DNA of 46,530 nucleotides from Limosilactobacillus pulli (GCF_947381555.1 NZ_CANCWQ010000014.1:1-46530); one strand, 5' to 3'; positions 7,619 through 17,001 are shown, counted from the first letter of the stretch. Program-made: numbers and translations. The notes: generated from the sequence alone by a model not told the origin.

Positions 7619-9415
7619 TTAGAGCAGCTTTTCGATTTGATCCAGGCGCTTTTCAAACAAGGCAAAGGCCCGTTCTAGGTAGGCACTGTCGGTTACATCA
7701 ATGCCTGCGCGCTTTAAAAGCGTTACCGGATCATCACTGCCACCCGCACGTAATAGGTCCAAATAACGATCCAAGGCGCCCGGCTCACGCTGCCAGACCG
7801 CTTCAGAAAGCGCCGTTGAAATTGCCCATGACGTTGCATACTGGTAAACATAATAGTTCATGTAAAAATGCGGTACATAGGCCCAGCTCTGCGTTCGTGT
7901 CCCAGTTTCTTCAATCGTAGGTCCATAGTACTTATTAACCAGCTTACCGCTCAGCTCATCTAAGAAATCGGCCGTCAGCGTTTGGCCACTTTGTTCAGCC
8001 TTGTAGGCGGCATCCTCAAATTCAGCAAATTGCGTCTGCCGATAGATCGTACCGATAAAACCGGTAATGTATTGTTCCAAAATAAAGATCAGCTTTTTAG
8101 GATCATCTTGATATTTTTCCAGCAGATAGTCAGTCAAAATGTTTTCATTAAACGTTGAGGCGACCTCAGCCAAAAAGATGGGAGCATCGGCATACTCGGA
8201 AGGCTGCACCTGCTGAGCCAGCCAACTATGCATGGCATGACCGGACTCATGCGCCAAAACGAACGTACTGTAAAGTTTATCGGTCCAGTTTAGTAAAATA
8301 AACGGATTAGCCGTGTAGACACCGACTTGATAGCCACCGGAACGCTTGCCAATATTTTCGGCCGCATCGATCCAGCGATGATCAAATTCATCTTTTAGCC
8401 CCTTAAGATATTCTGGTCCCATCACTTGCAGCGCATCCCAGGTCAGCTGCTTACCCTGCTCAAAAGTCGTCTTGAGCATATCTTCACCAGCTAATGGTAC
8501 ATTAACATCATATTTGTACATTTTGTCCAAGCCTAAAACACGTTTCTTGAGCGCATACCAGCGATAGACCAGATCCAGATGCTGATTGACGGTTTTTACC
8601 AAGGTATCATAGACGCTTTCAGGAATATTATTGGCTCCTAAAGCCGCTGCCCGTGCACTTGGATAATGACGAACCTGAGCTAGCGCATTTTCGGTGCCGA
8701 TAAAGCTGTTCAAAGTCTGGGCAAATGTATTGCGCAGTTCATGGTACGGCTTTTCGTAGGCCAAAACGGCTTCCTTGCGCACGGCACGGTTTTGCGACTC
8801 ATTGAATTGACTACGGTTGCCATGTGTCAGCTCAACCAGCTGGCCGTTTTCATCATGCACCTTGCCAAACTTCAAGTCGGCATCATTGAGCGTGTTATAA
8901 ATTTCTTCAGCACTATCCAACGACTTGTTCAAGCGGCTTAGCAGCGTTTCTTCGGCTTTGGAAAGGACGTGCTTTTTTTGCCGCCGCAGTTTGGTCATTT
9001 CATACTGATACTCAGTCAGTCCCGGCTCACTTTGCATCAATTTTTCAAAGTCGTTATCACTGATTGCCGTAATCTCTGGTTGAACGAATGCCAGCTCGGC
9101 CTCAATCTTAGTAGCAGCATTAACGACCATCCCGTACAGCGTTACGGCCATCGAGTCCGTTGTATCACTGTCGCGGCGTAGCATCCCATAAACGAATTCG
9201 CGCTCTAATTCTTCGCTGATGGCTTTATTTTCGTTCAGGTTCTTTAAAAACGTCTTGCCGTCACTGGCAAAGCTGCCGGCAGTTTTGGCCAAGGCTGCCG
9301 CTTTTTGTTCGGTTTCTTGCAGTGCTGTTTCCATTGCGTCATCAGATTTGTAAAGCAGCGTCAGGTCCCACTTGAGCTCTTGGGGCACTTCACTGCGCTT
9401 AAGCTGTTTTTCCAT
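7619..9415 (-). CDS. pepF: Oligoendopeptidase F
   Basis: An M3B zinc metallopeptidase that cleaves oligopeptides of roughly 7-17 residues in the cytosol, part of casein- or protein-peptide use and peptide turnover. The protein has 598 residues, typical for PepF. The zinc motif HESGH is at residues 389-393 (LAHESGHAMHSW), with the third ligand expected in AEVASTFNENIL. The ATG at 9415 follows AGGAGG. It is monocistronic: a strong hairpin upstream (9454-9490) separates it from the DAACS gene. Confidence 0.95.
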   Translation of the reverse strand: MEKQLKRSEVPQELKWDLTLLYKSDDAMETALQETEQKAAALAKTAGSFASDGKTFLKNLNENKAISEELEREFVYGMLRRDSDTTDSMAVTLYGMVVNAATKIEAELAFVQPEITAISDNDFEKLMQSEPGLTEYQYEMTKLRRQKKHVLSKAEETLLSRLNKSLDSAEEIYNTLNDADLKFGKVHDENGQLVELTHGNRSQFNESQNRAVRKEAVLAYEKPYHELRNTFAQTLNSFIGTENALAQVRHYPSARAAALGANNIPESVYDTLVKTVNQHLDLVYRWYALKKRVLGLDKMYKYDVNVPLAGEDMLKTTFEQGKQLTWDALQVMGPEYLKGLKDEFDHRWIDAAENIGKRSGGYQVGVYTANPFILLNWTDKLYSTFVLAHESGHAMHSWLAQQVQPSEYADAPIFLAEVASTFNENILTDYLLEKYQDDPKKLIFILEQYITGFIGTIYRQTQFAEFEDAAYKAEQSGQTLTADFLDELSGKLVNKYYGPTIEETGTRTQSWAYVPHFYMNYYVYQYATSWAISTALSEAVWQREPGALDRYLDLLRAGGSDDPVTLLKRAGIDVTDSAYLERAFALFEKRLDQIEKLL

Positions 9416-9453
9416 TATTTTCCTCCTATAAACTCATGTATAACTAATTATAC

Positions 9454-9490
9454 AAAAAAGCATCGCTGAGATTTACAGCGATGCTTTATT
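9454..9490 (-). terminator. Terminator of the DAACS symporter gene
   Basis: AAAGCATCGCTG pairs with CAGCGATGCTTT (ending 9487) around a 7-8 base loop. The A-run at 9454-9459 is a U-run for the minus-strand transcript ending at 9492. Confidence 0.85.
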
Positions 9491-9491
9491 T

Positions 9492-10769
9492 TTAACCTTG
9501 GTAGTTATCCAGATATTGATTGTATTTTTCGTGATCCAATGATTTTTCGGATTGACCGATAACCAGCGTAGCAATCGTGTTGCCGACCACGTTGACAGCC
9601 GTCCGTCCCATATCAACGAATCGATCGATACCGGCAATAAACGTCAATCCGGCAACTGGCACGCCAATTGTTGATACCGAAGCCAACAAGACAACAAATG
9701 ATGCCCCTGGCACCCCGGCCATCCCCTTAGAGGTAATCATCAAGACAACCAGCAGCGTAATCTGGTGGGCAATCGTCAAATGAATGCCATAAGCCTGAGC
9801 CAAAAACAGTGCGGCCAGTGCTTGATAGATTGCCGAACCATCCAGGTTGAACGTGTAGCCGGTTGGAATAACGAATGAGGCAATCCCTTTGTCGACCCCC
9901 ATCTTTTGGGTCTTAGCCATCAGCCGTGGCAGCGTAGCCTCTGAGCTGGCCGTTGAAAAGGCAATTGCGATTTCTTCCATAACAACGTGCATTGTCTTCC
10001 AGTAGCGCAGATGGAAAATCTTGGCCACGATACCCAAAACGACAACCACGAAGATAACCATCGTTGCATAGGCAATTACAACAAACAATCCTAATGGCAG
10101 CAACGCCTTGAGACCCATTTCGGCAATTGTCATCCCGATCAGCCCAAAGACCCCAATTGGCGAGAACTTCATTACCCAGTTGGTAACTTTGAACATCGTT
10201 TCGGAAATGGCATTCATAAAGTCGATGATGATCTTGCCGCTTTCGCCCAGTGAGGCCACGCCCAAACCAAAGAAGACCGAGAAAAAGATTACTGGCAGCA
10301 TGTCACCGTCTGCAATCGACTTAAAGATGTTGGTTGGTACGATTGAGATCAAAAGGTCCCAGATGCCACTATGCTTGGATGCCGATTTGGCAGTCGTCAG
10401 ATACTGTGAAATATCCGAGGCATGCAGATCGTGAATGTTGATGTAGGTACCAGGATGCAAGACGTTGCCGACGATCATCCCCAGCAAAAGCGCGATTGTC
10501 GTTAAAACTTCAAAGTAGATCAGCGTTTTAACCCCAATCCGGCCTAGTTTCTTAATGTCACCAATATTGGCAATCCCGATCGTTAAACATGAGATCACAA
10601 TCGGCATTACGATCATCTGAATCAGCCGTAGAAAAATCGTACCCAGGCTCTGCATTACCTTGATGGCACCAGTATTTTGGTAGGTCATAGCCCCAACGAT
10701 AATCCCCAAGACGAGTCCGATCATAATCTGCCAGCCCAGTGACAGTCGAGCAAAGCGATAACGTTTCAT
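9492..10769 (-). CDS. Dicarboxylate/amino acid:cation symporter (DAACS family)
   Basis: A membrane transporter of 425 residues, similar to GltP/GltT/DctA, that takes up glutamate, aspartate or C4-dicarboxylates with protons or sodium. Hallmarks are the helical segments from residue 10 onward, FNLDGSAIYQALAALFLAQ (unwound TM7 with the NMDG-like motif), and the SKGMAGVPGASFVVL hairpin loop. ATG 10781 is also in frame, but it touches the AAGG ribosome site, so ATG 10769 is preferred. The exact substrate cannot be told. A folded leader lies about 100 bases upstream. Confidence 0.88.
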   Translation of the reverse strand: MKRYRFARLSLGWQIMIGLVLGIIVGAMTYQNTGAIKVMQSLGTIFLRLIQMIVMPIVISCLTIGIANIGDIKKLGRIGVKTLIYFEVLTTIALLLGMIVGNVLHPGTYINIHDLHASDISQYLTTAKSASKHSGIWDLLISIVPTNIFKSIADGDMLPVIFFSVFFGLGVASLGESGKIIIDFMNAISETMFKVTNWVMKFSPIGVFGLIGMTIAEMGLKALLPLGLFVVIAYATMVIFVVVVLGIVAKIFHLRYWKTMHVVMEEIAIAFSTASSEATLPRLMAKTQKMGVDKGIASFVIPTGYTFNLDGSAIYQALAALFLAQAYGIHLTIAHQITLLVVLMITSKGMAGVPGASFVVLLASVSTIGVPVAGLTFIAGIDRFVDMGRTAVNVVGNTIATLVIGQSEKSLDHEKYNQYLDNYQG

Positions 10770-10866
10770 GCGATATTCCATCCTTCCGTTAATTTGGATT
10801 GCAATAACGATGCATTAATAAGTTCATGTTCAAATAACCGACCGCCAAAAATTATTTCCAATTAAA

Positions 10867-10907
10867 GGGTCTCACCGGTCTCACCGGGATCATTTCCGAT
10901 CAGACCC
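10867..10907 (-). promoter_or_regulatory. Structured leader upstream of the DAACS symporter
   Basis: The 593 bases between the DAACS gene and lacS contain this element, plus the lacS control region near its right end. Two tandem copies of GGTCTCACC (plus strand, 10868-10876 and 10877-10885) are followed by GATC-atttcc-GATC and AGACCC (10902-10907). Either GGTCT copy can pair with AGACC, and CCGGT/ACCGG can pair between them, so alternative hairpins are possible. I do not recognise a known riboswitch or T-box. Confidence 0.4.
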
Positions 10908-11113
10908 GCTCATCTTGAATTTATTGTTCAAACTATTGCGGTTGCAAGATGCCAAAAGCCCTTGTTTTCGTATCGTTATTTCACTCACAAATTAAGTTCA
11001 TCTATATCCGAAAGCTTATTTTACACTGTTATTTATAAAAAGTGAACAATTATTTTTAGATTTAGTTTGTTCGTTCGGTAACAACGTATATAGAGTCCGT
11101 ATTTTACGTTTAT

Positions 11114-11127
11114 TGTAAACGATTTCG
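11114..11127 (+). promoter_or_regulatory. cre-like site 1 upstream of lacS
   Basis: TGTAAACGATTTCG matches TGWAANCGNTNNCA at 13 of 14 positions. It is a CcpA or related LacI-family operator candidate. Confidence 0.5.
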
Positions 11128-11235
11128 CAAGGGCGTTTTTGATTGATTCCCGAAAATTAGTACCACTAACAATTGATAAGGTTCGCCAATTTTTTATCAT
11201 TTTTTATCTGTACTACAAAGACCGTTATGTCGCAT

Positions 11236-11249
11236 TGGAAACGTTTTGA
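11236..11249 (+). promoter_or_regulatory. cre-like site 2 upstream of lacS
   Basis: TGGAAACGTTTTGA matches the cre consensus at 12 of 14 positions and has a central AAACGTTT palindrome. Confidence 0.45.
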
Positions 11250-11295
11250 TCATTTTTTAACAAGTATTTTTAACTAAATTTTTTACTATTTTTTA

Positions 11296-11327
11296 TTGAT
11301 TTAATTTTTGAAAGCGCTTAATATAAT
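11296..11327 (+). promoter_or_regulatory. lacS promoter with cre-like site 3
   Basis: A perfect -10 TATAAT at 11322-11327 is abutted by TGAAAGCGCTTAAT (11309-11322), 12 of 14 to the cre consensus. TTGATT at 11296 is a possible but over-spaced -35. A bound CcpA complex here would block polymerase. Confidence 0.6.
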
Positions 11328-11374
11328 TCCAGAGAGTTTTAAGTAAATGTCTTTTCAAGGAGGAAGGCTAGATT

Positions 11375-13333
11375 ATGAATGAGGCGAGTTCCAAATCACA
11401 ATCGATGGCTTCTCGAGTAGCATATTCGTTTGGTGCTTTCGGGCACGATATGTTCTACGGGATGCTGTCAACGTACTTTATGATGTTTGTTACCGGTCAC
11501 CTGTTCAACAGCAACAGTGGTGGCCAAGCAGCCCACATGGTTTCTTTCATTACGATTACCATTATGGTGCTGCGGATCGTTGAATTGTTCATTGACCCAT
11601 TTATCGGTAACGTTATCGACAAGACCGATACTAAATGGGGACACTTTAAGCCATGGGTTGTTGCCGGTGGTATCGTTTCTGCCGTTACAATTTCCCTGCT
11701 GTTCACTAATCTGTGGGGTCTGACTTACAAGAATCCAGTTTTGTACCTCGTCGTATTTGCAATTTTATATATTACGATGGATATCTTCTATTCCTTTAAC
11801 GACGTGGCTTTCTGGTCAATGATTCCTGCCATCTCATTTGACTCGGCAGAACGTGAAAAGACGGCTACCTTTGCCCGGGTTGGCTCCACGCTTGGTGGTC
11901 AGCTGGTCGGCGTGGTCGTTATGCCAATCGTTTTGGCATTCTCGCTCTCCTCAAATGGTGGCTCCGGTGATAGCCGCGGTTGGTTTGCCTTTGCCGCAAT
12001 CGTTGCCGCGATTTCCGCAATCACGGCCTGCGGAGTTGGTGTTTTCACGCACGAAAAGAAGAACGAACTGCGTGAAAACAAGGAAAACACGACTTTCAAG
12101 AAGGTCTTTGGGGTTCTGCTCCACAACGACCAATTAATGGCAATTGCTGTTACCTACCTGGTTTACACGACTGGGGTTCAAATCGTTAATTCCTTCCAAC
12201 TGTACTACTTCACCTATATTCTGGGTCGGGCAAGCACCTACACGCTGTATGCACTAATCAACGGCGTTATTGGTGCCGTTACGGTTGCTCTGTTCCCTGC
12301 TCTGGCTAAGAAGTTCAGTCGGATGAAGGTCTTCTATTACTCAATCCTGGTTCTGCTGATTGGTTTGGCAATCTTTGCCTTTGCCGGTCAATCTCTGCCA
12401 ATGGTTATTCTTGGTGGTGCCATTTACATGCTACCACAGCCACTGATCTTCATGGTTGTTTTGATGATCATCACTGACTCGGTTGAATATGGTCAATTGA
12501 AGCTTGGTCACCGTGACGAAGCCGTTACGCTTTCCGTTCGTCCACTGTTGGACAAGTTCGGTGGTGCCGTTGCCGGCGGTGTCGTTGGGATGACAGCTAC
12601 AGCTGCTGGCATGATCTCTGGCGCTACGGCATCCGACATTACGGCTCACGGTGCGGGGATCTTCAAGCTTATGATGTTCGCCGTTCCTGCAATTCTGATT
12701 CTTTTAGGTGTCCTGTGCTTCAAGAGCAAGGTTAAGCTGGATGAGAAGATGCACGCTCAAATCGTTGACGAACTGGAACAATCTTGGCACCAACACCTGG
12801 AAGGCAATGACAGCGTTCGGGAAGAACTGGCTGAAGATGCCAACCTGGCTGAAGATCTGGTCATCGACTTCAAGGCACCAGTCAGCGGTACTTTGATGCC
12901 ACTGTCTCAGGTAGGCTCTAAGCCATTTGCTGATGGCACGATGGGGCTTGGTATTGCCATCAAGCCATCTGATGGGCAAGTCTTTGCACCATTCTCAGGA
13001 ACTGTGGTTGCAGACTTCCCGACTACTCGTCATGCAATCGGTCTGGAAACCAACAATGGCGTTCCGGTTCTGATTCACGTCGGTGTTGATACGGTGCAGA
13101 TGCGTGGGACTGGATTTATCAACTATGTCGTCAAAGGCCAGCACGTTGCGGCCGGCGAAAAGCTGATGGAATTCTGGGCACCAGCAATCAAGAAGGCTGG
13201 TCATGACGATACGGTTATGATTGCCTTTACCAAGTCTGAAAAGGCACCTAAGTATACTTTGACCTACGTCAAGAAAGATGGCGAAGTCAAGGTTGGCGAC
13301 ACCATTATGCAAATTGAAGTCAAAAAAGACTAA
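11375..13333 (+). CDS. lacS: Galactoside permease LacS-type with IIA domain
   Basis: A fused transporter of 652 residues. Residues ~10-480 form a 12-helix GPH-family (glycoside-pentoside-hexuronide) carrier, and residues ~500-652 form a cytosolic EIIA-glucose-like domain. H553 (RHAIGLE) and H568 (LIHVGVDTV) have the 15-residue spacing of the two active-site histidines of IIA-Glc, so HPr-dependent phosphorylation at H568 is expected to tune transport. It likely imports lactose, melibiose or raffinose-type galactosides in symport or galactose exchange; the downstream melA favours alpha-galactosides. ATG 11375 follows AAGGAGG. RafP is an alternative name. Confidence 0.92.
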   Translation: MNEASSKSQSMASRVAYSFGAFGHDMFYGMLSTYFMMFVTGHLFNSNSGGQAAHMVSFITITIMVLRIVELFIDPFIGNVIDKTDTKWGHFKPWVVAGGIVSAVTISLLFTNLWGLTYKNPVLYLVVFAILYITMDIFYSFNDVAFWSMIPAISFDSAEREKTATFARVGSTLGGQLVGVVVMPIVLAFSLSSNGGSGDSRGWFAFAAIVAAISAITACGVGVFTHEKKNELRENKENTTFKKVFGVLLHNDQLMAIAVTYLVYTTGVQIVNSFQLYYFTYILGRASTYTLYALINGVIGAVTVALFPALAKKFSRMKVFYYSILVLLIGLAIFAFAGQSLPMVILGGAIYMLPQPLIFMVVLMIITDSVEYGQLKLGHRDEAVTLSVRPLLDKFGGAVAGGVVGMTATAAGMISGATASDITAHGAGIFKLMMFAVPAILILLGVLCFKSKVKLDEKMHAQIVDELEQSWHQHLEGNDSVREELAEDANLAEDLVIDFKAPVSGTLMPLSQVGSKPFADGTMGLGIAIKPSDGQVFAPFSGTVVADFPTTRHAIGLETNNGVPVLIHVGVDTVQMRGTGFINYVVKGQHVAAGEKLMEFWAPAIKKAGHDDTVMIAFTKSEKAPKYTLTYVKKDGEVKVGDTIMQIEVKKD

Positions 13334-13372
13334 TTAGACTAATTGAATGATCAAAAAGTCGGTTGGCCTTAA

Positions 13373-13402
13373 AAAAGCTCGACTGCAGCAGTCGGGCTTT
13401 TT
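13373..13402 (+). terminator. Hairpin between lacS and melA
   Basis: GCTCGACTGC (13377-13386) pairs with GCAGTCGGGC (13388-13397), followed by TTTTT. No promoter is seen between it and melA, so it probably lets part of the transcripts read through. Confidence 0.75.
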
Positions 13403-13432
13403 GTTTGTCATTTATTCATGGAGGAATTTAAT

Positions 13433-15646
13433 ATGAGTATCCAAGTTAATGCCAACAATCAACTGTTTCACCTGCAGACCAAGCACACCAGCTATGTCTT
13501 CCACGTTATCGAGGATGGGTCACTGGGACAGCTCTACTATGGTCCAAAGATCCCCTTCAAAGACGACTATGCCAATCTCAACACGCGTGAAGAACACGAC
13601 TGTACCAACACGCGTACCGATGAAGACGTTGAGTTTCAAGCTGAGCTGCTAAAGCAGGAATACGCTGGATTGGGCAAGGGCGACTACCGCTATCCTGCTT
13701 TTCAGATCACATATCCAAACGGCTCACGGACCTCGGAATTCCAATACCGCGACTATGAAATCAAAAACGGCAAGGAACGCCTTGAAAAGCTGCCTTCAAC
13801 GTTTGCCGATGATAGCAATGATTCACAAACGCTGACCGTTAAATTAATGGATGGCGACCTGGAATTGCAGCTGCACTATACCGTTTTTGCCGATGAAGAC
13901 GTGATCGTGCGCAGTGCAACGTTTGTCAACCACGGTAAGACCGTCTTTTTGAACCGTACCTTGAGTGCGCAATTGGATCTGCCAGATGCAGACTACGACT
14001 TTATCCAATTTGCCGGCTCCTGGTCGCGTGAACGGCATCTGCATCGCAGCCATCTGCGACCGGGTACGCAAAGCATTTCGAGTCTGCGGACGGCTTCCAG
14101 TCATCAGGAAAATCCATTCTTTATGCTGGCCCGGCCACACACTGACAATAATCAAGGCGCTGTTTTCGGCTTTAACTTTGTCTACTCAGGCAACTTCTTG
14201 GATTCAATCGAGGTTGATCAATTCGATACTACTCGCGTCTTAATTGGTATCAATCCTGATGAATTCGGCTGGAAGCTTAATGAAGGCGACTCTTTCCAAA
14301 CTCCAGAAGCCATCTTCAGCTATACCGACAATGGCTTTAATGCACTTTCCCAGCAATTGGGCGTCTTTTATGCCCAGCACTTGATTAACCCGCACTTTGC
14401 CCACCAGGAACGGCCAATTCTGATCAACAACTGGGAAGCCACATTCATGGACTTTACCGAAGACAAATTAATGCCAATCGTTGAACGTGCCAAGGAATTA
14501 GGCATCGAAATGTTCGTGCTTGACGATGGTTGGTTTGGACATCGCGATGACGACCGCTCCAGCTTGGGTGATTGGTTTGTTGACGAAAAGAAGTTCAATC
14601 ATGGCATTGCCGAATTTGCCAAGCGTGTTCACGATCTGGACATGAAGTTTGGGCTGTGGTTTGAACCAGAAATGATCTCAATTGACAGCAAGCTTTATGA
14701 AACGCACCCTGAATGGATGATCAAGACGCCAGGTCGTGGTCAAACACCGGGTCGCCATCAATTCGTCTTGGACATGAGCCGCAAGGAAGTCGTTGACTAT
14801 CTGTTTAAATTGATGAGCCACATTATTCAAGATGCCAAGCTGGACTACATTAAATGGGACATGAATCGTAACATCACCGAAATGTACGGCGCCAACCTTC
14901 CTTTCGATCAGCAATTGGAATTCTCGCACCGCTATATTCTAGGTGTCTATGACCTCTATGACCGCCTGACCAAAGCCTTTCCGAACGTCTTGTTTGAATC
15001 GTGTGCATCTGGTGGTGGCCGCTTTGACCTCGGGATGATGTACTACGCGCCACAAGCCTGGTGCAGCGATGACACTGACGCCGTTGAGCGCATCAAGATT
15101 CAAGACGGTACCTCCTATGGCTACACGCCTTCAATGTGGGGTGCCCACGTTTCAGCTGTACCAAATGATCAGGTTGGCCGGTTGACCTCAATTGATATGC
15201 GCGCTAAAGTCGCCTACTTCGGTGCCTTTGGCTATGAGCTGGACGTCACTAAGCTTAGTGATGAGGAACAGGCCGAAATCAAGCAGCAGGTCGCCTTTTA
15301 CAAGAAGTATCGCAAGCTCTTCCAGTTTGGAACGTTCTATCGTCTAGAAACGCCAGACACCAACGAAAACGTCTATGGCTGGGAAACCGTCAGTCCGGAT
15401 AAAAAGACGGCTATCGGCATGCGCTATCAAATCCTTAACGGTGCCAACCCAGCCTACATCCGCTACTACTTCAAAGGGCTGGATCCAGAACGTCGCTACA
15501 CGGTCAATGATGGCTCAGAAGTCTTCTCCGGTGCCGAATTGATGAATGCCGGCTATTTCGTACCACGTGTCATGAGCCGTCTGCAATCGCCAAAAGCACC
15601 ATCTGATTTCCACGCTGATATGTTTATCGTCAAAGCCGTTGACTAA
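13433..15646 (+). CDS. melA: Alpha-galactosidase, GH36
   Basis: It hydrolyses terminal alpha-1,6-galactosyl residues of melibiose, raffinose and stachyose in the cytosol. The protein has 737 residues, normal for tetrameric GH36 group I enzymes. The N-terminal beta-sandwich runs to about residue 330. The barrel carries VLDDGWFG, the nucleophile D476 in KWDMNR, SCASGGGRFDLGM, and the acid/base D546 in WCSDDTDA. The frame is open from ATG 13418, but that codon precedes the GGAGGA ribosome site; ATG 13433 is correctly spaced. Its product galactose would feed GalK/GalT encoded 4 kb away. Confidence 0.95.
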   Translation: MSIQVNANNQLFHLQTKHTSYVFHVIEDGSLGQLYYGPKIPFKDDYANLNTREEHDCTNTRTDEDVEFQAELLKQEYAGLGKGDYRYPAFQITYPNGSRTSEFQYRDYEIKNGKERLEKLPSTFADDSNDSQTLTVKLMDGDLELQLHYTVFADEDVIVRSATFVNHGKTVFLNRTLSAQLDLPDADYDFIQFAGSWSRERHLHRSHLRPGTQSISSLRTASSHQENPFFMLARPHTDNNQGAVFGFNFVYSGNFLDSIEVDQFDTTRVLIGINPDEFGWKLNEGDSFQTPEAIFSYTDNGFNALSQQLGVFYAQHLINPHFAHQERPILINNWEATFMDFTEDKLMPIVERAKELGIEMFVLDDGWFGHRDDDRSSLGDWFVDEKKFNHGIAEFAKRVHDLDMKFGLWFEPEMISIDSKLYETHPEWMIKTPGRGQTPGRHQFVLDMSRKEVVDYLFKLMSHIIQDAKLDYIKWDMNRNITEMYGANLPFDQQLEFSHRYILGVYDLYDRLTKAFPNVLFESCASGGGRFDLGMMYYAPQAWCSDDTDAVERIKIQDGTSYGYTPSMWGAHVSAVPNDQVGRLTSIDMRAKVAYFGAFGYELDVTKLSDEEQAEIKQQVAFYKKYRKLFQFGTFYRLETPDTNENVYGWETVSPDKKTAIGMRYQILNGANPAYIRYYFKGLDPERRYTVNDGSEVFSGAELMNAGYFVPRVMSRLQSPKAPSDFHADMFIVKAVD

Positions 15647-15663
15647 TAGCATCAACAATAAAT

Positions 15664-15697
15664 AAACCGTACTGACAGCTGCCGGTACGGTTTTTAT
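15664..15697. terminator. Bidirectional terminator between melA and msrB
   Basis: AAACCGTAC (15664-15672) pairs with GTACGGTTT (15685-15693), with T's after it and A-rich sequence before it. Confidence 0.8.
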
Positions 15698-15706
15698 TTA
15701 TGTATG

Positions 15707-16132
15707 TTACTTATCATCTGCTTCAAATAGGCTGCGATACTCACCATAGCCGGCTTCTTTTAGCTGGTCATACGGAATAAAGCGCAAAGCCGCCGAATTA
15801 ATGCAGTAGCGCAGCCCACCTTGATCCAGTGGTCCATCACAAAAAACGTGCCCCAGATGCGAATCAGCCTGCAGACTGCGCACTTCGGTTCTTTCCATGC
15901 CAAACGACTGATCACGCTTTTCTTTGAGTTTGGCAATCGGTTTGGTAAACGCCGGCCAGCCACAACCTGAATCGAACTTATCCAACGAAGAAAACAGCGG
16001 CTCGCCACTAACAACGTCAACATAGATGCCTTTTTCAAAAAATTGATCATATTTACCAGTAAACGGTGGTTCAGTAGCGGCCTCTTGCGTGACGCGATAC
16101 TGCATTTCAGTCAGCTTGTTTTTGTCAGTCAT
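15707..16132 (-). CDS. msrB: Peptide-methionine (R)-S-oxide reductase
   Basis: It reduces the R form of methionine sulfoxide in proteins, with thioredoxin as electron donor, for oxidative-damage repair. The protein has 141 residues. Motifs are SGCGWPAF (residues 55-62), SHLGHVF and the catalytic C110 in RYCINSAALRF. The two CxxC zinc-binding pairs of many MsrB proteins are absent, so this is the zinc-free type. No msrA is adjacent. It is convergent with melA. Confidence 0.95.
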   Translation of the reverse strand: MTDKNKLTEMQYRVTQEAATEPPFTGKYDQFFEKGIYVDVVSGEPLFSSLDKFDSGCGWPAFTKPIAKLKEKRDQSFGMERTEVRSLQADSHLGHVFCDGPLDQGGLRYCINSAALRFIPYDQLKEAGYGEYRSLFEADDK

Positions 16133-16244
16133 CTCAATTCCTCATTTCGTACTTGCCAAACGATTGATTGCTTGTCATTCAGCATTTTGATTTTGGTCAT
16201 TGTATCATTTGGCATTGGATTATCGTAAAAATATGCCTACTACT

Positions 16245-16276
16245 AAAAAAGCGACCTGAATTTTTCAGATCGCTCT
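16245..16276 (-). terminator. Terminator of the nitroreductase gene
   Basis: GCGACCTGAA (16251-16260) pairs imperfectly with TTCAGATCGC (16264-16273). The A-run at 16245-16250 supplies the U-run on the minus strand. Confidence 0.7.
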
Positions 16277-16289
16277 ATTATTAAGCTTA

Positions 16290-16892
16290 TCAAGCGCCAA
16301 ATACCTTAAACCGCTTTTCAGCAGGCATGACGTCTTTTTCGCCGGCTGGTGCGTCAATCGATCCAAATGGCATCTCTGCCCGCAACTGCCAAGTCTCTGG
16401 AATATCAAACGCCTTGGCAATCGCTTCATCAATCAGCGGGTTATAGTGCTGCAGCGATGCGCCTAGGCCTTGAACAGACAGGGCTTCCCAAACTGCCTGT
16501 TGAGCGCCGCCAAGTGCCTGCTCAGCCCAGCCGGCAAAGTTAGCCGCATATGAAGGAAAATCATTTTCCAGCTGCTTGACGGTTGCCGTTTCGGTAAAGT
16601 AAAGGATGGTCCCGAACGCTTTAAAACTGTTGACCTTAGCTTCCGTCTTGGCAAACGCAGCATCGTCTTTGACTACCTTGCGCAATTCAGCCAAAACAAT
16701 GTCCCAGACCTTATCGGAATCTTCGCCAAACGTGATTACAGCCCGGACCGTCTGACTGTTAAAAGCAGATGGCGACTGTTCGATGGCTTCTTCAATCAGA
16801 TTAACCAGCATCTGTTTGTCTTCCTTGACGTTTTTGCCCAGGTTGTAGATAGAACGGCGCTTAGCCTGCAGTTTAGTAAATTCGTTGGTCAT
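16290..16892 (-). CDS. Nitroreductase family protein (Frm2/Hbn1-like)
   Basis: An FMN-dependent oxidoreductase of 200 residues. The N-terminal AKRRSIYNLGKNV and QSPSAFNSQTVRAVITFGE segments are characteristic of the short Frm2/HBN1-like branch of the nitroreductase family. That branch reduces nitro-aromatics or quinones with NAD(P)H and is linked to lipid or redox signalling in yeast. The physiological substrate here is unknown. It stands alone, and an ATG with a weak GAGGTGA ribosome site starts it. Confidence 0.88.
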   Translation of the reverse strand: MTNEFTKLQAKRRSIYNLGKNVKEDKQMLVNLIEEAIEQSPSAFNSQTVRAVITFGEDSDKVWDIVLAELRKVVKDDAAFAKTEAKVNSFKAFGTILYFTETATVKQLENDFPSYAANFAGWAEQALGGAQQAVWEALSVQGLGASLQHYNPLIDEAIAKAFDIPETWQLRAEMPFGSIDAPAGEKDVMPAEKRFKVFGA

Positions 16893-17001
16893 ATTATCAC
16901 CTCATGATTGATTGTCTGTTGTGTATGTTTTCTATACTTTAACCAATTACTTACTTTTTGTAAATGGGTTTATTGCAAAATTTAAAATCTTTTAAAAAAT
17001 A

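Noticed and set aside
10867..10907. T-box or known riboswitch before the DAACS gene
   Set aside because: The T-box core sequence and known aptamer motifs are not present; only alternative pairing can be shown.
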